64,000 nt of DNA from Rhizomucor pusillus (Eukaryota; Mucoromycota; Mucoromycetes; Mucorales; Lichtheimiaceae), in assembly GCA_900175165.2 (NCBI GenBank), contig FWWN02000526.1, forward strand, positions 1-64,000, in the 5' to 3' direction. Position 1 is the stretch's first letter. The number at the start of each line of letters is the position of its first letter. Below, one piece after another: positions 57,490 through 64,000 of the stretch. The notes beneath the pieces were generated by a model. The model saw nothing but the letters and a program-made list of their open reading frames with translations, did no database searches and was not told the origin of the DNA. Position numbers and translations under genes: made by a program.

Positions 57490-58799
57490 TTAGAGGAACG
57501 AGGCCTATGCATAGTTATTGTTGCGTGAGCATTGGAGAAAGAACATGGACCAAATTGCAAAAGAAAAACTTACGCGTCGGCTGGCAGCCTCCATATCGCT
57601 CTCGGAGACCGCGTGCTTTTCATCTTCAGTTGGGATTTCATACACACCACCGAGAATCAAGTAAGGTCGATAAGCGAATGCAGTCAACTCGTCCATCGAA
57701 GTAACGCCGGACAAGACCAGCACGGGGTCGATCTCTGAGCTGATACCGGCAACAATGCTGTAAACAAAAAAAAGTGAGATAACTGTGAGACTGAGGATAA
57801 TAAACAACAAATCAATTCCATACTCTGTATCCATGCGGTCACCGATGATGCAAGTCTCCAGACGAGAGAGTCCGAGGACGCGCTGAGCGTAGCGCATGAT
57901 CAAGGCGGAAGGTTTACCACAGAAAAAGGCCTTGGTTCTAGTCACGAGCTCGACACAGGCGGCGAACGCACCGCAGGAAGGAATCTTGTTACCCTTGGAG
58001 TCCAAGTTCTCAACATCGAGGTTGGTGGCAATAAGTTTAGCACCGTTCTGGACGAGCTGCACCGCCTTGCTGAGCTTTTCGTAATTGTAGGACGGGCCTT
58101 CGCCGAGGATGACATAGTCGGGATTGTGGTCGTTCATAAAGAAACCCTTGTCGTACAGCGCGTATGCCAGACCAGGCTCGCCGATAACGTAGCATGTACC
58201 GCCCTACAATGGATAGATCTGGTCACTATGGGGAACAATGGATAATAGAAATGGATTTGACTTACACTGGGCAGCTGCGAATGGCAAAACTCGGCAGTTG
58301 CCTGACCAGCCGTGAAAAAATGGTCTTCAGTGACCTCGATACCAAGACGGCTCAGCTTTTGTTGCAATTCGCGCGGTGTAGGTGCCGAGTTGTTTGTCAG
58401 GAAGAGATATTTCTTGTTATTCCTGTTCAAGAATTCGACCAATTCCTTGGCGCCGGGGAGCAATTTTGTACCCTAGAGCGATCAGTGAGTGAAAAGATTG
58501 TTCTTAACACACACACATTGGTCCGTACGTACGTGATAAATAACGCCATCCATATCAATGATGTAGCCCTTCTTTTGACGGATCGCATCCAAGCGTTCGT
58601 TGTGAATGACCGGGTCTCTCAGCAGCGCCCAATCCTTTTGGATAGAAGCAGAGTTGGATCGGCCCAAGCCAGCACCGCCAGAGCTACCTGCATCCGTGTT
58701 TAGACTGTTTGCAAAGTTCTGTGCCAGGTCGCGGGACACGCTCTCGTCCGCGGCGGGGTCTCCAGCTTGGGTAGTGCGGATTTCTGGGTTGTCACTCAT
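57490..58799 (-). CDS. HAD-family phosphatase, PHO13/NagD type
   Basis: Homologue of yeast Pho13 and mammalian phosphoglycolate phosphatase, which clear toxic metabolic side products such as 2-phosphoglycolate. The N-terminal 60 residues are disordered. Motif I is KGYIIDMDGVIYH with the nucleophile Asp. Next are GAKELVEFLNRNNKKYLFLT and TNNSAPTPRELQQKLSRLGI (motif II Thr/Ser-Asn), then CYVIGEPGLAYALYDKGFF, AKLIATNLDVENLDSKG, FFCGKPSALIMRYA (Lys) and ETCIIGDRMDT (motif IV GDRxxTD). After an intron the end reads SGVTSMDELTAFAYRPYLIL and DMEAASRRASFL. Introns are near 58480-58530, 58207-58268, 57757-57828 and 57510-57570. All HAD motifs appear intact. Confidence 0.92.
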
Positions 58800-59084
58800 G
58801 ATTTGTAGTAGAACGTGAAGGATAAAGAAAAGAAGAAGGAAAAAAAGACGCGTCTTGTCTTCATATCCTAGGGACCCTAGCTTATATCATCCTCACCTTT
58901 TCTTTCGACAACAACTCAGTTTTCACCCGGAGAATTCGCCTGGTTACCAGGGGTTATTCCCCCATGCGTGGTGTTTGTAAAACTTTTTTGACGTCGTGGA
59001 TATTATACTAATTGTATAAACAAAAAACGCTCTACAATTATTGGAAAAAACATGAACTAGGTGTACATACTATGCCTTTCCTCT
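58800..59084. other. Intergenic region
   Basis: 285 nt upstream of the phosphatase gene, with pyrimidine/purine-rich runs near the start codon. Nothing else recognised. Confidence 0.35.
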
Positions 59085-59689
59085 CTATTTATCTTCCTTG
59101 ACAGCATGGTCCCATTCTTCCTGTTCTTCAGGCTTCTCGACAAATTCAGATCCGCCTAGCATCTTTCGTAACCGTGACGTTTGCCTAGGCACGATAACCT
59201 GAAGCTTATTCGAAAATTCCTGGAACTTTTATTCAATGGCCTTGTCAGAAGCAAAGAAAATGTAGATGTGTAGACCTGGAGGCCACTTACATTTCGTACG
59301 TCTAGCCAATACCCGACGGCGGTCGCTAGGACACCGGCGCCTGTTAAGGCTAGCAAGGTACCGTATCCCAGTGTCTTGAGTGCAAAGAGCCGTGCTTCAC
59401 GTTTTGCCACCGCGTATTCCTCGGGTGTCATTTTTGGCGGCAGTGGTATGCTGTTGGTGGTAGCGGCAGCAGCAGCAGCAGCAGCGGTAGAGGGTTGCGT
59501 AGGAGGAGGGGTAGGTTGTTGAGGCGGCAGGTTAGCTTTTTTGGCTTGCTTTCGCTTTGTATAGTAAATGGCACCCAGGAGACCAGCTCCAAATGCTGAC
59601 GCAGCACCGATCAGCAATGCCCTCGTCTCCATTTTCTTGGACTCATTGGCCGTCTGTTTCGCAGCGATCGTTTCCGATCGATCAGACAT
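59085..59689 (-). CDS. TMEM242-like two-helix membrane protein
   Basis: Two exons. MSDRSETIAAKQTANESKK precedes helix ALLIGAASAFGAGLLGAIYY, then TKRKQAKK, a Pro-rich/poly-Ala linker, and REARLFALKTLGYGTLLALT followed by GAGVLATAVGYWLDVRN, the second helix. After the intron the end is EFSNKLQVIVPRQTSRLRKM and EQEEWDHAVKEDK. Two close helices, the ALKTLGYGTLLA block and the short C-terminal helix after a D-V linker resemble animal TMEM242, a mitochondrial inner-membrane factor for ATP synthase c-ring assembly. Similarity is modest, so the function is tentative. The Ala run is encoded by CAG/GCA triplets near 59465-59490. Confidence 0.65.
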
Positions 59690-60054
59690 GGCAAGTTAAA
59701 GATGTGTGTGTGTCTCTACTTGACAACCTCCGACTCCAGTCCCAAAGAAGAAGAAATTAAAGCAGCATTTAGAGTGGTTCTGTGGAGCATAGTTGAGAAG
59801 GAAAAACATGCTTCATTGTATTATATCTGTGGGAGAAAGAGAAAGAAAACATGCTTTCTTCTTTTTCTTCTTGGGCATACTACTACTTATTTGGGGGCCA
59901 ACTCGTGGGGGCCGTAAAGAGAGAGAGAGGAAAAGACACAAATTTAGACGATTAAGACGGGTCTTGTGTGAAAAGTAAGAAAAAGCATGAAAAAATATTT
60001 CACTGAAAAAGGTAGAGAGTGATGCGTGTTGCGTGTGTGTTGCATGTAAGATTA
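59690..60054. other. Intergenic, GA-rich
   Basis: 365 nt between tandem minus-strand genes, with GA-rich runs (about 59830-59850 and 59915-59935) that read as CT-rich leader on the gene strand. No coding motif. Confidence 0.35.
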
Positions 60055-61505
60055 TTAGAGGTTGCAAAAGTTTGAGAATGGATGGTAAGACGACGAGGTG
60101 GACGATTGCTGCTGCTGCTGCTGCGAAGACGTCGGCTGTTGCTGCTTAGTTTTATCTCGCTTTACACCAGCGTTGCTGTGTCGATGGATCCTAATGTGTT
60201 GATTCAAATTGTCTGAGCGAGAGAAACGTTTGTGACAATTTTGGTAAGGGCACTCAAACGCTAAATCGAATTAAAATTTCATTTTAGCATGCATGCAAAT
60301 TATTAATCCACCAAGGACTTACGCTTTTCTAGCGTGTGGATAGAGCGAATATGACGTTTGAGATGCTCTGATCGTTTGAATACCTTGCCGCATCCTTCTA
60401 TTTCGCAGGTGAACATGCGAACACCGTGCGTTGGTACATTCGATACACGTCTGCCCCTGGATCTTGGCTGCGGAGGTGGAGGTGGCAAGCTTTCGTTCTT
60501 GTACTCGCCCGAGTTGCCCATCCACGACGGTACATGGGCCGATCTAGCATCACCGTTGCCAATAAACGGTGCAGCAGCACTTCCATACATGCCATTCAGC
60601 GTATTACGTCGATATCCATACATCTTATCTGCGGCACCGCAGTCGGCAGTGGAAAGCAAGGGCGAGACAGGAGTGACAGGCCGGGATATGGAGGAGGAGC
60701 ATGAGGAGACCGTCGAGACCGTGTTTGATGGCGAGGAGGTGGTGCAAAGGTGTCCGAAACTTTGAACCATGCCAGCGGGGCTATTCATTGCACCTGCAGC
60801 ATCTCGCTCGCGAGCCTCCTGCTGCTGCTGCTGCTGCTGCTGGAGGTTCATGTATGGATATCCAAACCCATCAAAGATGGCTGTGTCGGCTGGTGATCTA
60901 TGGTGACGATGTTGCTGCTGTTGATGTTGCAACGGTCGCGCGATCGGAGAGCTTGGTGGATATGGCACACTCAGAGGATGTAGCCCTATCCCGTTGCTAG
61001 GTGAAGGCGTATTCGGTGGATGAGTCAATGTCGGGGGTGGAAGCATATCTGCCGCCGCTGTCGTTGCAGAAAACGCAGAGCTATGATGGCTGTTCTGTTG
61101 ACCCATGGGTTCCTGCTGTCGAGATTGATGTTGCACAGCAGCAGCAGCAACGTTGTTGCCAGCAGCATGATGGCTGTCATTTATAGCATCGGTGTGCATC
61201 GATGTCATTCCGTTATCGAAAGGCGGCGGTAACGTCGCTGGTGAAGAAAGCAGTTCGGCGTAGCTGAAGAGACGCTGTTGCTGGTGGTGTTGCTGATCGT
61301 TCTTGATATCGAGAGTCGCCATATTCTTGCTACTGTTAGGTGGTGAACAATCGGACGAAGAAGTGAAAGAGGAGGACGAAGAAACAGTGAAAGTAGGCGA
61401 CGCTTTGATCCCGTTTGCGGGGCTAACTGGTGTCAATGCGTTTTCTTGCACGTCGTCTGTAGTAGAAGCAGCAGCGAGAGACACCGTGGCACGAGGGGAT
61501 GACAT
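60055..61505 (-). CDS. Msn2/4-type two-finger C2H2 transcription factor
   Basis: Start MSSPRATVSLAAASTTDDVQ. About 380 residues of Ser/Pro/Gln/His-rich, low-complexity sequence (poly-Gln, poly-His) precede the DNA-binding domain. Finger 1 is FTCEIEGCGKVFKRSEHLKR with HIRSIH. The TLEKPFEC linker is completed across the intron (donor at about 60324). Finger 2 is CPYQNCHKRFSRSDNLNQH with IRIH. The finger contact residues RSEHLKR and RSDNLNQ match the Msn2/Msn4/Com2 class that binds AGGGG (STRE) stress elements. The tail is Gln/Ser-rich and ends HPFSNFCNL. Such factors activate general stress and nutrient genes; the targets here are unknown. Two AGGGG sites lie in its own upstream region. Confidence 0.88.
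60818..60843. repeat. CTG/CAG microsatellite encoding poly-Gln
   Basis: Eight consecutive CTG triplets on the plus strand encode a run of Gln on the gene strand. Further CAG/CTG runs occur at about 60107-60123 and 61139-61147 in the same gene. Such tracts often vary in length between strains. Confidence 0.85.
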
Positions 61506-63178
61506 TAGGAGATCAAAGGGAAAAAAAAGCTTTCAAAAGGGGAACGCCTTTTGGGATTATAAGAGATTTGAAAAGGAGTCTGGACTTGCAAGCTTGTCTA
61601 GGTATTATACTTTTAGCATGTGCTTGGGAGGGGTTAAATGCAAACGATGAATTTTAAATGATTGCTACAAAGAAGTGAAAAGGCCAAGAAAAGAAAATAA
61701 ATAGTAATAATACAACATGACAATAAAATATCTATATCCAAGAAAAGAAAATAGCCTTGGGAAAAAGACAGGATCATGTTTTTTTAACAAGAAGAAGGAG
61801 TGATAACCTTGGATTTGCAAATCAGGGTCCTTACACGAGTTCGCATGCACCTGTTTGACTTCTACTCCCAGAAGGAATTTAGCTTTTCGGAAACGTCTCC
61901 CTTGAGAATCTGCACCAAAAACAGGAAAAATAAGTGCTCGCCTTTTTTTTTAATTTGAAGTAACTCTTTTTTATCAGAACCCCAAAGTGGGGTAGGGAGA
62001 ACGACAATGGGATCCGTCAAAAACTCACTTTGCGCTAACTAGTTTTGGTAATGGCCAGAGAATCCACTTTGCATTTTCCAAAATGGTGGCATCCTTACTC
62101 GTACACTATGGAAACTCATCCGCATTTCATTCATTTTACTTTTTTGCTTACTGGTAAATAGCCAGACATCTGTGTTCTCTTTCTCCAAATGATCTGGATT
62201 TTTTTTTGCTGCATTGCAATTCGTACCAGCTAGTGCTTGGCTATACTGTTTGTCTTATTAAGGCGGCTACTTTTCATACACAGCGTAATTTTAAGAGCTT
62301 CCAGGTCTGTGCTATATACAAGATTGACATCATTGTCAAATATTGAGACATGGCACTGCTTGCGCTTTGTTTACTGATGCATGTCGGTCAAGTGCACAGA
62401 TGCTGGTGGTGGTAGAAGAGCTACAAATTTGGAATTCAAGTGTCATGCTTACAGCGTGCTTTCTTCGTTTGCTCAGTGATACGGCTTGTATTCCCAATTG
62501 GGCGAACAAGCGTGGTGTGTATGTCATTGTCATATCATGATCACTTGAATTACGGATGTGCTTTCAGAGACAAGAAGCCCATCGATAACATTATTACACC
62601 GCGGTTCAGCTGAGTAAGTTGCTAATGCAAGGGTAATGTAAATACATGACAGCTTTACAATTATCATCAAGCCTTATAAAGTGGAGCGTCGGTCCGATAG
62701 ATAGTTTTGATATTCTGAGATGACAATATACCTGTGATTTACGGATATCTGACACTCGGTCATTGACTGTCACGAAAATTGGCCAAAATACGTGCGAAAA
62801 AAAAAAATTGCTCGTGATTTTTCGAGTCAAGCAGTGCTCCTTGTTGGATCGAAAAATTGACTGGCAGCTGTTGTTTCCTTTTGTTCTAGAACATTGTTCG
62901 ATAGCATAGACACTTTTGGGGAGAGCAGCCCGAAAAAAATAGAACCAAACCCACCAATATACCATAATAGAAAGTGTAGTACAGGATTCAAGAGCTTGCC
63001 ATATGCTCTGGCTCTTTCAATCTCCCATCTACAATTTCTCTCGCTAATGCTCAACGGAATTTCAGACCTGCCAGGTTAACCGCCCTGCCGCCGCCGCCGA
63101 CGACTATTGTCTGAATATCACACCTCTTGTTTTTTACATGTAACCCGACCCGATATTGTCCCCCACGCACTACACCAT
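61506..63178. other. Large divergent intergenic region
   Basis: About 1.67 kb between the zinc-finger factor (minus) and the SAM-domain gene (plus), containing both promoters. AT-rich with poly-T runs. The minus-strand frame at 62606-62965 has no motif and is taken as chance. No RNA gene or repeat seen. Confidence 0.4.
61538..61633 (-). promoter_or_regulatory. STRE-like AGGGG sites upstream of the zinc-finger gene
   Basis: AGGGG occurs at 61538-61542 and 61629-61633, 33 and 124 nt upstream of the start codon at 61505. AGGGG is the core site of Msn2/4-type fingers, the class encoded by the adjacent gene. Autoregulation is an inference; a 5-bp motif can occur by chance. Confidence 0.35.
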
Positions 63179-64000
63179 ATGCCTATACCCGCAGGAGAAG
63201 ACAACCAAGCGGATCCTGATACACCGCCACGACAACAGCGAATGCAGTACTCACAACAACATCAAATACCACAGGGACAGTCAGAACAACTACTACTACA
63301 GCAGCAGCGGCAAGAAGAAGATACATCATCACCTTCCGCTCGCCAACAGAAAGTTGCCCAGTTTTTGACAGACTGTAATCTTTTGCAATATTACCCGCTT
63401 TTCATTGCAGAAGGGTTCGATCAAATAGAAGCGGTCAGTCTAGATTACTCGCGGTCAAACCCACAAGCAAACAAAAAGTATACTGACTGCGTCCTTGAAG
63501 GTATATGAAGTGACGGAATTGGATCTAATACAGATGGGTGTCAAACGAGGTCATCGCCGGGTATGCAAAGTAATAATGCTGGATGTGACGAACTCCTATG
63601 TAGCTCACAGTATTGCAACTCAACCCAGTTACTGCAGCGCGCTATTGCTAACGCTAGAGGATTCACAAGTACGCCGCCGGTTTACGTTCACAGCACCCCG
63701 TACGGAACATTAGCAAGTCCCGGCAATGGTAAGCATTAAAGGCCGGTATTGCTTTTTCTTCCAGCGCTGTTAAGTTTTATCTTTCGTGGTTACAGAGTTC
63801 CCACCGCCAGTGGCAACACCGCTGCCAACACCAGCAGCAGCAGCAACCGCAACGAATATCAATCCCCCTATGTCTACAAACACAACTCAACCTACCGCTG
63901 CTGCTGCTGCTGTCTCACCTCCGCATCTGCAGACGCAGACAACAGCTACTTTACCCTCCATTGGATCACTCTTATTTTTCCACCATACACCGCAACCCTC
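63179..64000 (+). CDS. SAM-domain protein, 3' part outside window
   Basis: Start MPIPAGEDNQADPDTPPRQQ; an in-frame Met at 63107 is possible. A Gln-rich stretch precedes a sterile alpha motif domain: KVAQFLTDCNLLQYYPLFIA with EGFDQIEA, then, across an intron (about 63434-63499), VYEVTELDLIQMGVKRGHRR, and, after a second intron, LLQRAIANARGFTSTPPVYV. The T-E-x-D-L-x-x-MGVK-x-GHR pattern is characteristic of SAM domains that mediate protein interaction. A third intron (about 63727-63795) leads to Pro/Ala/Thr-rich sequence running off the window with an Ala run. Some Mucoromycota SAM proteins also carry an HMG box, but none is visible here, so the function stays open. Confidence 0.8.

Noticed and set aside
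62606..62965. Minus-strand frame of 119 codons
   Set aside because: Unrelated low-quality sequence in a promoter region, no motif.
1..64000. CRISPR arrays, rRNA and tRNA genes
   Set aside because: No regularly spaced repeats and no cloverleaf with A and B boxes were found by eye; none can be supported.

Overview
The window comes from the nuclear genome of a filamentous fungus of the Mucoromycota, most likely Mucorales. Genes are split by many short (about 45-110 nt) introns with GT-AG borders. Codon use is fungal, intergenic DNA is AT-rich, and the gene set is typical of early-diverging fungi that keep animal-like components lost from Dikarya: ITFG2 of KICSTOR, DET1, elongin C, a TMEM242-like protein and Fanzor nucleases. 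All functional calls come from reading conserved motifs by eye. No database search was run. I could not place the species.

Layout: 1-2.66 kb holds a decayed Fanzor (eukaryotic TnpB-like) gene followed by a 102-nt inverted-repeat element. From 2.7 to 34.8 kb is an ordinary gene-dense stretch: GH15 trehalase/glucoamylase-like hydrolase, fumarylacetoacetase, U1A/U2B''-like spliceosomal protein, MsrB, ITFG2-like protein, a small secreted protein, a coiled-coil protein with PPxY-type motifs, an expansin-like secreted protein, a membrane-anchored SH3 protein, an HMG-box protein, a TVP38/VTT membrane protein, a secreted flavin amine oxidase, a MUB1-like MYND protein, DET1 and DNA2. DET1 and DNA2 converge with stop codons 11 nt apart.

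From 34.8 to 44.8 kb is an accessory island between DNA2 and pyruvate carboxylase. It holds broken or orphan genes: an RTC4-like pseudogene, a gene with two LAGLIDADG-like motifs (stop codon, frameshift and an 8-bp tandem duplication), a C2H2 finger gene, a Myb/SANT-like plus HNH-like gene, a second copy of the inverted-repeat element, and two partial duplicates of the 3' end of pyruvate carboxylase. One duplicate is an intact biotinyl-domain reading frame whose differences from the parent are mostly synonymous.

From 44.8 kb to the end the housekeeping genes resume: pyruvate carboxylase, a KAR9-like/GAS2 microtubule protein, eIF2B alpha, a SAM methyltransferase sharing a 175-nt promoter with elongin C, a PHO13/NagD-type phosphatase, a TMEM242-like membrane protein, an Msn2/4-type zinc-finger factor with STRE-like sites in its own promoter, and the 5' part of a SAM-domain gene.

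The most unusual material is the collection of three different nuclease-like families (RuvC/Fanzor, LAGLIDADG-like, HNH-like), all damaged or uncertain, with a shared small transposable repeat and a possibly selected biotin-carrier mini-gene.
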